The notes under the pieces: model-generated
What the model was told of the DNA's origin: nothing
What the model saw: the letters and a program-made list of their open reading frames with translations, nothing else
Databases searched by the model: none
Made by a program: the position numbers and the translations under genes
Assembly: GCA_029558905.1 (NCBI GenBank)
Contig: JAKQCX010000012.1
Location: 1 to 64,000, forward strand
DNA length: 64,000 bases
DNA from: Pseudomonadota bacterium
Lineage (GTDB): Bacteria; Pseudomonadota; Gammaproteobacteria; Burkholderiales; Thiobacillaceae
Reading direction: 5' to 3'
Shown: in pieces, positions 18,236 to 26,622 of the stretch
How positions within the stretch are numbered: the first letter of the stretch is position 1
Layout: each line of letters begins with the position of its first letter

Positions 18236-19125
18236 CGCGCCACCAGCGTGCCGGTGGGCCGCGCTTCGAAGTACGGCAGCGGCAGGTGCAACAGGTGCTT
18301 GAGCACCTTCTCGCCCAGCACGGCATCGATGCGGCTGCCGGTGTGCAGCACCAGGTATTGGCGCAGCCAGCTCATGCCGCTGGTAAAGAGCATGCACACC
18401 ACCAGCGCCACGCCCAGCACGATGAGCGTGCTCTCGGAGTGATGGGCGATGACCTTGTCGATGATGACCTGGGTGAACAGCGGCGTGGCCAGGCCTACAA
18501 GCTGGATGGCGAGGCTGGCGAGCAGCACGTCGCGCCAGATGCGTTTGTGGTGCAGCAGTTCCGGCACGAACCAGGAGAAGCCGAAAGGCTTTTTCTGAGT
18601 TTCAGGCGATTCGTTTTTGCTGACCGATTCGGAAACAGGTGGTTCGGCCTGCGCCACCAAGAGCAGCACCGGTGCGGCTTGGGCGCGGGCCGCATCAAGC
18701 GCCACGGTTTCCGGGGCCGACTGGCCGGGTTTGACCCAAGCCAGGGTGTCGTCACCATGTTGGACGATCAGCGCCGGGGTGAGTGTGGTGCTGGGTGATG
18801 GTTGGTGAGAAGCGGCACTTGCATCTTCGCCAGAGTCCGCTTGCGAGGTTTCAGTCGTGGGCGTGGCCAGCAACGCCACGGCGGGCAGCGGCAAAGTCGA
18901 CAGCCCCGCTTCGGGCCAGTGCGCCAACCCGGCCTTGAGGCCGAGCGCGTCCAAGGCCTCGATCAGCGTGGGCAGATCGATCGGCGGCGGAAAACGCTTG
19001 ATCACCAGCTCGGCATCAAAGGGCTGGCGATAGAGGCCGGCCAGGCTCGCCAAGAGCCACAGCGCGGCCTGCGTGCCTACGTGCCCTTCCGGATCGGCAA
19101 CGGCGTTGTCATGCACTCCCTGCAT
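18230..19125 (-). pseudogene. Type I secretion ATPase, truncated (C39-like and membrane domains only)
   Basis: About 299 residues: a degenerate C39-peptidase-like domain (DPEGHVGTQAALWLLASLAG...), a long low-complexity linker, then the first half of the ABC membrane domain (KRIWRDVLLASLAIQLVGLATPLFTQVIIDKV ... VLGEKVLKHLLHLPLPYFEARPTGTLVARL). At about 18235 the family match stops and the DNA continues at once with RTX repeats. The remaining membrane helices and the whole ATP-binding domain are missing. Intact homologues have about 700 residues and export RTX proteins with HlyD and TolC partners, neither of which is present here. Confidence 0.85.
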
Positions 19126-19466
19126 GCATTGTTCTTCTTTGTCATGGGTTATTTATGTCAAGCGCATTGTGTGACACTGGCGGGGAACCATCCATGCCGA
19201 GGCGATATTCGGCACAGGGTTTTGCTGAGCTACCACAGCCGTGGCACGTATCGCCACCCACGCAGCCCCAGGTGAGCATATGGCCACAACGGGCGACCGA
19301 TCATCCAGCATGCACGGCCACGGTGCTGTGCAGCGCGGGATGCTTGCAAGCCACAGCATCCCCTCCACCGACGGGGATAACCGCTTCGGTTTGCTGTTAG
19401 ACTGCGGCATCCATCTTTCCTGCCCAGCCGTGCCGGCTGGGCAACCATCCATTTGAGGTTCCATCC
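19126..19466. other. Intergenic region with a promoter-like box and a hairpin
   Basis: This is the right edge of the accessory arm. On the minus strand TTGACA lies at 19161-19156, a possible -35 for the secretion gene. A perfect hairpin GCCCAGCC-GTGCC-GGCTGGGC occupies 19422-19442, just ahead of the small gene at 19467. It has no T-run, so it is more likely a leader structure than a terminator. No integrase, tRNA or direct repeat was seen at this boundary. Confidence 0.45.
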
Positions 19467-19697
19467 ATGACCGACACCTGGCTGCCCACCCTCATCACCG
19501 ATACACCTCAGGCCGGATTCGAGCTGGCCATCACCCTGAGCCGCCGGGGCGTGAAATACACACAGCCCGATCCCGAGGTTCTCAAGAAGCTCAGGCCCGT
19601 ATACGCGGAAAGCGCGGATGCGCTGATTGCCTCTTCGCAGGTGGTCGCCATCAATTTCCAGACCATCGCGGCCGCCAACGATTACTGGCGCAAGTAG
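19467..19697 (+). CDS. Small hypothetical protein
   Basis: A 76-residue protein, MTDTWLPTLITDTPQAGFEL..., without a domain I recognise. It has no signal peptide or membrane segment and a mixed charged/hydrophobic composition. GAGG upstream of the ATG and normal codon use support a real gene. It stands alone between the secretion remnant and the convergent MgtC-family gene. A hairpin lies in its leader. Confidence 0.55.
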   Translation: MTDTWLPTLITDTPQAGFELAITLSRRGVKYTQPDPEVLKKLRPVYAESADALIASSQVVAINFQTIAAANDYWRK

Positions 19698-19786
19698 GCG
19701 AGCGGCACCCGGACTGCACGAAAGGGAAGATCACCAGGCGGGCAGGCCCGCCCGTTAGCCGCAGGGTCATGGCTGCCGGCCTGGCT

Positions 19787-20482
19787 TCAATCACTGGCCG
19801 GTGCGATGCGAAACTCGTGCACCGTACCCAGGGCGTGCAGTGCTTCGGCCAGCCGCGAGATGCCGGTCCGATCCGTGCTGCACAGCACCATGCTGTGGCG
19901 CCGCAGGCGCTCTTCGCCATCCAACCGGTAGCTGAAGTTGGCTATGCTGAAGCCGAAACTTTCCACCAGCTTGCGCAGCGTGCCCTCCGTCATGCCGGAA
20001 TCAGGTGTGTAGCGCACCTCGAAGTGGTAATACGCCTGTGTCGGCATGCGTGCCTCGATCAGGCGGAACAGCGACAGCATGCCGAGCGTGAGCAGTACGG
20101 AGACGACCAGTGGCAGGTAGAAGCCAATGCCCGCCAGGATGCCAATCGCCGCCGTGATCCAGACGGAAGCGGCGGTGGTCAGGCCGCGCACCGACAGCCC
20201 CTCCTTCATGATCGCGCCTGCCCCGAGAAAACCGATTCCTGTCATGATGCCCTGCGCCATCCTGGTTGGGTCGAGGCGCACAAGCTCCGTGGCCGTATTC
20301 ACCCACCGCGCTTCATAGGCCGTGACCAGCATCAACAGGCTGGAGGCGGTACAGACCAGGGCGTGGGTACGGAAGCCAGCGGGCCGTCCATGATAGGAGC
20401 GTTCGTAGCCGATGAGCGCCCCGGCGACCATGGCCGCGCACAGGCGCAGCACCATTTCCAGGTCGTCGCCGCTCAGGGGCAT
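19787..20482 (-). CDS. MgtC/SapB-family membrane protein
   Basis: A 231-residue protein with about five membrane segments in residues 8-140: LCAAMVAGALIGYERSYHGRPAGFRTHALVC and QGIMTGIGFLGAGAIMKEG are the MgtC family signatures (PF02308). The C-terminal cytoplasmic part (VRYTPDSGMTEGTLRKLVESFGFSI...) is an ACT-like regulatory domain. The start at 20482 gives the normal family beginning; the longer frame adds an unrelated stretch. Family members affect magnesium-limited growth and ATP synthase activity; the exact role in this organism is unknown. Confidence 0.9.
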   Translation of the reverse strand: MPLSGDDLEMVLRLCAAMVAGALIGYERSYHGRPAGFRTHALVCTASSLLMLVTAYEARWVNTATELVRLDPTRMAQGIMTGIGFLGAGAIMKEGLSVRGLTTAASVWITAAIGILAGIGFYLPLVVSVLLTLGMLSLFRLIEARMPTQAYYHFEVRYTPDSGMTEGTLRKLVESFGFSIANFSYRLDGEERLRRHSMVLCSTDRTGISRLAEALHALGTVHEFRIAPASD

Positions 20483-20615
20483 GGCCGCCCGTCCCCGCCT
20501 TCCATATTCCGACCCACATGATAAGTCAACGGGTGCCCGCCTGGCCGATGCGGGCGCCCACGGAGCCACGTCGGGCATGCCGGTCTCCCGCGCGTGGATA
20601 TCCCGTGCCGCCGCC

Positions 20616-21434
20616 TCATGTCATCCTGGCCGCCGATCGCGCCGGCTGGACAGACGCGCACACTCCACAGCCGGCATCCTTGCGCAAGCGCATGTCCCGC
20701 CACTCCCCGGCCAGTGCATCGTAGAGCAGCAAGCGGCCCGACAGGCTGTGCCCTGCGCCGATGATCAGCTTCAGGGTCTCGGCGGCCTGCATGGCGCCGA
20801 TTACGCCCACCAGGGGCGCAAACACGCCGAATTCCGCGCAACGCATCTCTGCGTCCCGGGCCTGCTCTGGGAACAGGCAGGCATAGCAGGGGGCGTCGTC
20901 ATGCCGCAGGTCGAAGACGGCCACCTGGCCGTCGAAGCGCACGGCGGCGCCCGACACCAGGGGTTTGCGATGACGCACGCAGGCCCGGTTGACGGCCTGG
21001 CGGGTCGGAAAGTTGTCGCAGCAGTCCAGCACCAGGTCCACGGCCTGCACGGCCCGATCGAGCGTGTCACCGCACAGTTTCTCCTGCAGCGGATGCACCC
21101 GTATGCCCGGGTTCATGGCCTGCATGCGGCGTGCCGCCGAGACGGCCTTGTTGACCCCAAGGCTGTCCATGTCGTGGATGACCTGACGCTGCAGGTTGGT
21201 CAGCTCCACCACATCGTGGTCTGCCAGGCTGATCTGCCCCACACCGGCGGCGGCCAGGTACAGGGCCACGGGCGATCCCAGTCCCCCCGCGCCCACCACC
21301 AGGACATGGGCACGCAGCAGACGCTCCTGACCTTCGATGCCGATCTGATCCAGCAGGATGTGACGGGAATAGCGCAGCAGCTGAGCGTCGTCCATGGGAG
21401 CGACCGGGGAGCGGGGGCCATGCCCACCTGTCAT
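20616..21434 (-). CDS. moeB: MoeB/ThiF-type sulfur-carrier adenylyltransferase
   Basis: A 272-residue E1-like enzyme. The ATP loop VVGAGGLGSPVALYLAAAGVG and the catalytic region LVLDCCDNFPTRQAVN are clear, and the zinc ligands are the pairs CYAC and CGVC. It activates the C-terminal Gly-Gly of MoaD or ThiS as an acyl adenylate for sulfur transfer. The ATG at 21434 overlaps the preceding gene's stop (ATGA), suggesting coupling; a second start at 21395 (MDDAQLLRYSRHILL) is the family's usual beginning. MoaD is encoded elsewhere in this window at 36244. ThiF is the alternative assignment. Confidence 0.88.
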   Translation of the reverse strand: MTGGHGPRSPVAPMDDAQLLRYSRHILLDQIGIEGQERLLRAHVLVVGAGGLGSPVALYLAAAGVGQISLADHDVVELTNLQRQVIHDMDSLGVNKAVSAARRMQAMNPGIRVHPLQEKLCGDTLDRAVQAVDLVLDCCDNFPTRQAVNRACVRHRKPLVSGAAVRFDGQVAVFDLRHDDAPCYACLFPEQARDAEMRCAEFGVFAPLVGVIGAMQAAETLKLIIGAGHSLSGRLLLYDALAGEWRDMRLRKDAGCGVCASVQPARSAARMT

Positions 21435-21826
21435 CTATATTGCCGCCACTCTTCGGGCGTGGCGTCGTGATCCCCATGGGGCTGGTGCTGCCAGGCCTGC
21501 GCGAAGGCCTTGTAGTTCTTGGTGCGCGGTGTGGGCAGGCCCAGATTGTCGCGCTGGATACGTTCGCAGTGGTAGGCCAGGGCACGCCGGATGCGGATCA
21601 GGACCGTCGCCTCCAGGTGAAAACCCCAGGAACCCAGAAGGTTCTCGAGTTCCTCCAGGGTGTACTCGCGCACATCGTAGGCCAGTTGCAGGCTGTATTC
21701 GCCCGTGCTGCTCACTTCCAGCCCGGGCAGACCGGACAGCCTTTCCAGCGCGCGCACGGTCTGGCCGGGAGGCAGGGGCTTGAAGATCAGATCACGACGT
21801 TTCCAGATATCACCGGGCGCCGTCAT
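21431..21826 (-). CDS. Conserved hypothetical protein upstream of moeB
   Basis: A 131-residue protein without a signal peptide or membrane segment. The N-terminal half (IFKPLPPGQTVRALERLSGLPGLEVSSTG..YSLQLAYDVREYTLEELENLLGSWGFHL) has alternating strands and helices that look like a ferredoxin-like/HMA fold without the metal-binding Cys pair. The C-terminal part is rich in His, Gln and Asn. It is coupled to moeB by an ATGA overlap and follows ctpA by 11 bases, so all three may be cotranscribed. Function unknown. Confidence 0.65.
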   Translation of the reverse strand: MTAPGDIWKRRDLIFKPLPPGQTVRALERLSGLPGLEVSSTGEYSLQLAYDVREYTLEELENLLGSWGFHLEATVLIRIRRALAYHCERIQRDNLGLPTPRTKNYKAFAQAWQHQPHGDHDATPEEWRQYR

Positions 21827-21837
21827 CCCGTCCCATC

Positions 21838-23250
21838 CTATTGCTTGCGGTCCTGCAGCAATGCAAGGCCTTTGAGCAGGGTCAACGCCTGATTGAACTG
21901 GAAATCGTTCTTGCGCACGATCTCCCGCCCGGTCTCGCCTTCCTCGGGCTTGACGTCCTTTTTGCCTGAGGCTTTGCCCTTGGTATCCCTGTCTGCCTCG
22001 GCCGGCGTCTTTGTCACCTCGGGCTCCTGGCTGTTGCTCAGGTGCTTGTCCAGGTCCGCCTCACGGATTTCCAGCCCCCCGGTCTCGCCCGTGCTTACCG
22101 TGCCTTCCTCCACGACGATGTCTGGCGTGATGCCCTTGGCCTGGATGCTGCGACCATTGGGGGTGTAATAGCGTGCCGTGGTGAGCTTGATGGCAGTGCC
22201 ATTGTTCAGGGGCAGAATGGTTTGCACCGACCCCTTGCCGAAGGACTTCGTGCCCACGATGAGCGCGCGCCTGTGGTCCTGCAGGGCACCCGCCACGATC
22301 TCGGAGGCGGAGGCGGAGCCGCCATTCACCAGCACCACCAGGGGCACGCTCTTGCTCCAAGCCGGCAGGCCCTTGAGGTAATCGCTCTCCCCCAGACGCA
22401 GGTAGTTTTCCCGATTATTGGTGAGACGCATCTTGGCGTCTTCGGTACGGCCGTCGGTGTACACCACCAGTTCTCCCGGCTTGAGGAAGCTGCCGGCCAC
22501 AGCCACGGCGGTGTTGAGCAGACCACCCGGGTCGTTGCGCAGATCCAGCACCAGACCCTTGAGGCTGCCCTTGTTCTGCGTGCCCAAATCCTTGAGGGCC
22601 GCCACCAGGTTCTCGCCGGTGTGCTCCTGGAACTGTGTGATGCGCACATAGCCGTAGCCGGGCTCCACCAGACTGTATTTCACGCTTTTGATCTTGATGA
22701 CCGCCCGGGTGAGGGTAATGACCAGGGGCTTGGCTTCCCCTTTGCGCACGATGGTGAGGGTGATGCCGGTGCCCGGTTTGCCGCGCATCTTCTTCACCGC
22801 ATCGTTCAGGGTCAGCCCCTTCACCGGGCTGTCGTCCAGCTTGATGATCAGATCACCGGACTTCACCCCGGCCTTGAAGGCTGGGGTGTCCTCGATGGGG
22901 GAGACCACCTTGACGAAGCCATCCTCCATGCCCACCTCGATGCCCAGGCCGCCGAATTCACCCTGGGTACCCACCTGCAGGTCCTTGAATGCCTCCATGT
23001 CCAGGTAGGAGGAATGCGGATCCAGACCCGCCAGCATGCCGTTGATGGCCTCGGTGATGAGCTTCTTGTCCTCCACCGGTTCCACATAGTCACTCTTGAT
23101 CTTGCCGAAGATCTCGGTAAAGGCACGCAGATCCTCGATGGGCAGCGGCTCGGGCTCCCGATCGGCGATGGCGGAAAAGTTCAGGCTGAGGGCGGCGCCG
23201 AAGACGATGCCCAGACCGATCAGACTGAATTGCTTGAGTTTGCCAGACAT
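21838..23250 (-). CDS. ctpA: Carboxy-terminal processing serine protease, S41 family
   Basis: A 470-residue exported protease: N-terminal signal/anchor (residues 8-28), a PDZ domain (about 100-175) with GLGIEVGMEDGFVKVVSP, and the S41 core. The catalytic Ser is S314 in GSASASE and the Lys is K339 in SFGKG; the 25-residue spacing matches Prc. It cleaves C-termini of periplasmic proteins or cell-wall enzymes. The C-terminal tail (about 390-450) is charged and low complexity. The order gpmI-envC-ctpA is common in Gammaproteobacteria and links it to cell-wall turnover. Confidence 0.95.
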   Translation of the reverse strand: MSGKLKQFSLIGLGIVFGAALSLNFSAIADREPEPLPIEDLRAFTEIFGKIKSDYVEPVEDKKLITEAINGMLAGLDPHSSYLDMEAFKDLQVGTQGEFGGLGIEVGMEDGFVKVVSPIEDTPAFKAGVKSGDLIIKLDDSPVKGLTLNDAVKKMRGKPGTGITLTIVRKGEAKPLVITLTRAVIKIKSVKYSLVEPGYGYVRITQFQEHTGENLVAALKDLGTQNKGSLKGLVLDLRNDPGGLLNTAVAVAGSFLKPGELVVYTDGRTEDAKMRLTNNRENYLRLGESDYLKGLPAWSKSVPLVVLVNGGSASASEIVAGALQDHRRALIVGTKSFGKGSVQTILPLNNGTAIKLTTARYYTPNGRSIQAKGITPDIVVEEGTVSTGETGGLEIREADLDKHLSNSQEPEVTKTPAEADRDTKGKASGKKDVKPEEGETGREIVRKNDFQFNQALTLLKGLALLQDRKQ

Positions 23251-23301
23251 GGTGCCTCGGAGTGTTGCGGAACGGGTGGGCTCAGCTTGCTGCAGCCCGG
23301 C

Positions 23302-24495
23302 TCATCGGACCCAGGCCATGGGGTTGAAGGGTTTGCCCTGGCGGCGCAGCTCGAAATACAGACCGGGCTCATCCTGCCCACCGCTGGCGCCCACGGTGGC
23401 CACCACGTCGCCGGCCCGGACCGGGTCTCCTGCCTGTTTATACAGGCTTTCATTATTGCTGTACAGGCTGAGATAGCCGTCCCCATGGTCGATGATGAGC
23501 AGGTTGCCAAAGCCGCGCAGCCAGTCGGCAAAGGCCACCTTGCCGGTACCCACGGCGCGCACCTCCTGACCCTGGCGGGCACGGATGAACAACCCCTTCC
23601 AGGCTGGGCCGCCACCGGGGCGGTCCTGGCCGAAGCGGTGCAGGATTTCCCCGGCCACCGGCAGGGCCAGCTTGCCCTTGAGACGGGCAAAATCCAGGCC
23701 GGCCAGGCTGGCATCCGCCACCCGCTCCACCTTCTCCCCGGGCCTGGTCTGCACGGGTTTGGCGGCCTTGCGCGCGGCCGCCAGACGGGCCAGTCGCTCG
23801 ATCAGCTGGGTGAGGCGTTTCTCGTCCCGTTCCAGGGTGCGGATCTCGTTGCGCTGTCGGCGAATCTGGCTGGACAGCTTGAACAGCACCTGCTGGCGCG
23901 CGGCCTTTTCCGTTTCCAGGCTTTTCTTTCGTGCCACCCTTTCCTGCTTGGTCTGTTCCAGGCTGGCCTGTCTTTCCCGTACGGTGGCCTGCAGGGCCTG
24001 CATGCGCGCCAAGGAACCCTGGTAGGCGCGAATCAGCTCCCGTCGGGCACGGCCTATGTATCCGTAATATTCCAGGCTGCGCGCGGATTCACCGGGGTTC
24101 TGGCCGTTGAGCATGAGCTTGACGACATCGTTGTCGCCGTGGATGTACCGCTGCCGCAGCAGTTCCGCGAGGCGCTTGCGCTGTGCATCGATTTCCGTGC
24201 GGGTGGCTTCGGTGTCCCGCGCCAGCTGCTTGAGATCAGCGGAAAGTCCACGCTGTCGCTGTTCCAGCTCCCGCAGACCACGGTTCATGTCGGAGATGCC
24301 ACGCTCCGATTTCTTGAGCGCATCCGCAGCCTCGCTGCGATCCTCGGCGGCCTGCTCCACCTCCTTCTGCAGGGCCCGGATGCGGGTTCGCAAGTCATCC
24401 AGCTCCTCCTGGCGGCCATCCGGCGCGGCCTGCGCCGCCGCCACCCAAAGGCCGAAGCACAGCCACAGGAAACCACGCAGCAGGCATGTGCACAC
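23302..24495 (-). CDS. envC: Murein hydrolase activator EnvC
   Basis: A 397-residue exported protein: signal peptide (to about residue 23, AQAA), a long coiled coil (about 28-250, rich in Arg/Glu/Leu), then a LytM/M23-like domain (270-397). The domain lacks the zinc ligands of true peptidases (RFGQ where active enzymes have HxxxD, and YFELRRQGKPFNP in place of HFE), which is the hallmark of EnvC. It activates the amidases AmiA/AmiB at the division site. It lies four bases after gpmI and 51 bases before ctpA in one transcription direction. Confidence 0.94.
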   Translation of the reverse strand: MCTCLLRGFLWLCFGLWVAAAQAAPDGRQEELDDLRTRIRALQKEVEQAAEDRSEAADALKKSERGISDMNRGLRELEQRQRGLSADLKQLARDTEATRTEIDAQRKRLAELLRQRYIHGDNDVVKLMLNGQNPGESARSLEYYGYIGRARRELIRAYQGSLARMQALQATVRERQASLEQTKQERVARKKSLETEKAARQQVLFKLSSQIRRQRNEIRTLERDEKRLTQLIERLARLAAARKAAKPVQTRPGEKVERVADASLAGLDFARLKGKLALPVAGEILHRFGQDRPGGGPAWKGLFIRARQGQEVRAVGTGKVAFADWLRGFGNLLIIDHGDGYLSLYSNNESLYKQAGDPVRAGDVVATVGASGGQDEPGLYFELRRQGKPFNPMAWVR

Positions 24496-24499
24496 GGAG

Positions 24500-26047
24500 C
24501 TAATCGAATTCGATGAGCGGGTGACCCGTCATTTCCATGGGTTGTGGCAGGCCCATCATGCGCAGCAGGGTAGGGGCCACATCTTCCAGGGCGCCCTTTT
24601 CGGCAATGTGCGCCGGGCGGCCAATGTAGAGGAAGGGCACCAGGTTGAGGGTATGGGCGGTGTGTGGCTGTGCCTTGTCCAGATCCATCATGTTCTCGGC
24701 ATTGCCATGATCGGCGGTGATCAGCACCTCGCCACCCTCGGCCAGCATGGCCTCCACGGCCCGGCCGACGCACTCGTCCACCACTTCCACCGCCTTCCTG
24801 GCCGCCTCGAACACGCCGGTGTGCCCCACCATGTCGGAGTTGGCGTAGTTGCAGATGATGGCATCGTACTTGCGGCTGTGGACGGCCCGCACCAGCTCGC
24901 CCGTGACTTCACGGGCGCTCATTTCCGGTTTCAGGTCATAGGTGGCCACATCGGGGGAATTCACCAGGATGCGGTCTTCCCCCGGATACACGGTTTCCTC
25001 GCCACCATTGAAGAAGTAGGTGACATGGGGATATTTCTCCGTCTCGGCGATGCGCAGCTGACGCAGGCCCAGGTTGGCGATGTACTCGCCAAAACCATTG
25101 CGGACGCGTTCCGGTGGGAAGGCCACCTCCACGTCGAAGTCGTCACTGTAACTGGTGAGCGTGCAATAACGGGACAGCCTGGGGGTGGTCTCCCGCTCGA
25201 ATTCCACGAAATCCGGCTCGATGAAGGTGCGGGTAAGCTGTCGTGCCCGATCGGAGCGGAAATTCATGAAGACGATGGCGTCCCCATCCTGCATGCGCGC
25301 CGCTTCCTGGCCGGGTGGGACGATGACGGTGGCCTTGACGAACTCGTCGGTCTCCCCCCGGGAATAGGCCGCGTACAGACCCTCCAGGGCATCCCCGGCG
25401 ACGAATTCGCCACGACCCTGGGTAAGCAGGTCATAGGCCGCCTTCACCCTCAGCCAGCGCCGGTCCCGGTCCATGGCGTAATAGCGGCCGATGAGTGTGG
25501 CGATACGGCCTCCGCCCAACCGGTCGATCTTCTCCTGCAAACGGCGCAGATGTGTATCCGCGCTCTTGGGCGGTGTGTCGCGTCCATCCAGGAAGGCGTG
25601 CACATAGACCCTCTCCAACCCGTGTCGCAAGGCAAGGTCCAGCATGGCGTGGATGTGGTTCTCGTGGCTGTGCACCCCGCCATCCGAGAGCAGACCCAGG
25701 ATGTGCAGGGCGCTGCCCTGGACCTTGACCTGGGTTACGGTATCAACCAAGGCCCGGTTGAGGAAGAAATTGCCGTTGTTGATGGCTCGATCGATGCGTG
25801 TGAACTCCTGATAAACCACCCGGCCGGCACCGATGTTCAGGTGTCCCACCTCGGAATTGCCCATCTGCCCCGCCGGCAGGCCCACCGCTGCTTCGGAGGC
25901 CTGGATCAGGGTATGGGGATAGGCCTTCCACAGATGATCCCAGTTGGGTTTTTGGGCGCGGGCGATGGCATTGAAGTTGTCGGCGTGACGGCAACCAAAG
26001 CCATCCAGGATGATGAGCAGGACAGGTTTGAGGCTGGAGGGGGGCAT
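24500..26047 (-). CDS. gpmI: 2,3-bisphosphoglycerate-independent phosphoglycerate mutase
   Basis: A 515-residue enzyme of the alkaline phosphatase superfamily, normal length. The nucleophilic serine is S65 in GNSEVGHLNIGAGRVVYQ, a metal ligand is D15 in ILDGFG, and the later metal site is in LITADHGNAENM. It interconverts 3- and 2-phosphoglycerate in glycolysis and gluconeogenesis using two manganese ions. In Escherichia coli gpmM-envC is likewise an operon and is divergent from yibN; here the ArsR/efflux cassette separates the two. Confidence 0.97.
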   Translation of the reverse strand: MPPSSLKPVLLIILDGFGCRHADNFNAIARAQKPNWDHLWKAYPHTLIQASEAAVGLPAGQMGNSEVGHLNIGAGRVVYQEFTRIDRAINNGNFFLNRALVDTVTQVKVQGSALHILGLLSDGGVHSHENHIHAMLDLALRHGLERVYVHAFLDGRDTPPKSADTHLRRLQEKIDRLGGGRIATLIGRYYAMDRDRRWLRVKAAYDLLTQGRGEFVAGDALEGLYAAYSRGETDEFVKATVIVPPGQEAARMQDGDAIVFMNFRSDRARQLTRTFIEPDFVEFERETTPRLSRYCTLTSYSDDFDVEVAFPPERVRNGFGEYIANLGLRQLRIAETEKYPHVTYFFNGGEETVYPGEDRILVNSPDVATYDLKPEMSAREVTGELVRAVHSRKYDAIICNYANSDMVGHTGVFEAARKAVEVVDECVGRAVEAMLAEGGEVLITADHGNAENMMDLDKAQPHTAHTLNLVPFLYIGRPAHIAEKGALEDVAPTLLRMMGLPQPMEMTGHPLIEFD

Positions 26048-26087
26048 CAGAAGATTTTATCTGCTTTTTTCATTACATTCCTCGTGG

Positions 26088-26117
26088 GTATTTTAGTATA
26101 TTTGAATACGTGCGCAC
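26088..26117. promoter_or_regulatory. gpmI/arsR divergent promoter region with AT-rich inverted repeat
   Basis: GTATT (26088-26092) and AATAC (26105-26109) are inverted repeats around an AT-rich core that contains GTATATT, also present in the palindrome at 26550. On the minus strand TATACT (26100-26095) is a good -10 for gpmI, with GTGACG (26122-26117) as -35 at 16 bases. On the plus strand TATATT (26097-26102) could be the arsR -10. The shared core suggests that the ArsR protein binds here as well. Confidence 0.45.
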
Positions 26118-26184
26118 GTCACTGAGGGCCCGCGCATGCTTTCGAACGGTTCACCAGACTCACCATACCCATCACGGAGACGCA

Positions 26185-26502
26185 ATGATTGACGAGTCCT
26201 TGGAACTCATCGACAAAGACGAGCACATCGAGCAGGCCTCCCGCGCCCTCAAGGCCATGTCCCACCCCCTGCGCCTGAAGATCCTCTGCGTCCTGGGCGA
26301 CAAGGAGGTGAGCGTACAGGACATCGTCGAAAACGTGGGTACCTCCCAGAGCAACATCTCCCAGCACCTGGCCATCCTGCGGGACAAGGGCGTGCTGCGC
26401 ACGCGCAAGGATGCCAATCGCGTCTACTACCGGGTGGGGGATACGCGCACACTGCAGCTCATCAGTATGATGCGCGACGTGTTTTGCGGTTTTGCAAAAT
26501 AG
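26185..26502 (+). CDS. ArsR-family regulator with a SqrR/BigR-like cysteine pair
   Basis: A 105-residue winged-helix repressor. The recognition helix is in VGTSQSNISQHLAILRDKGV and the wing in TRKDANRVYYRV. It lacks the arsenic/cadmium Cys motif (ELCVCD) of classical ArsR/SmtB proteins. It has only two cysteines, C35 (LKILCVLGD) and C101 (RDVFCGF), 66 residues apart, the same spacing as C41/C107 in SqrR and C42/C108 in BigR, which sense persulfide through these residues. GGAG precedes the ATG. It is followed on the same strand by an efflux system with a palindrome in its promoter. A role as a sulfide/redox-responsive repressor is inferred. Confidence 0.85.
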   Translation: MIDESLELIDKDEHIEQASRALKAMSHPLRLKILCVLGDKEVSVQDIVENVGTSQSNISQHLAILRDKGVLRTRKDANRVYYRVGDTRTLQLISMMRDVFCGFAK

Positions 26503-26534
26503 TCGTGCGATTCGTCACCACAGCCTGTCTTATC

Positions 26535-26565
26535 TGGACATAAAAATATCTAATAGGTATATTAG
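26535..26565 (+). promoter_or_regulatory. Efflux cassette promoter with operator palindrome
   Basis: TGGACA (26535-26540) and TATATT (26558-26563) are spaced 17 bases, a near-consensus sigma-70 promoter. The perfect inverted repeat CTAATA-GGTA-TATTAG (26550-26565) covers the -10 box. The promoter drives the TolC-type gene at 26623. Its position and symmetry make it the likely operator of the ArsR protein encoded just upstream. Confidence 0.68.
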
Positions 26566-26622
26566 CACCTACTGATTTTGCTGCCCCCCGGGCGCAACCC
26601 CTTTTCAGCTAGGAGTGTTGAT

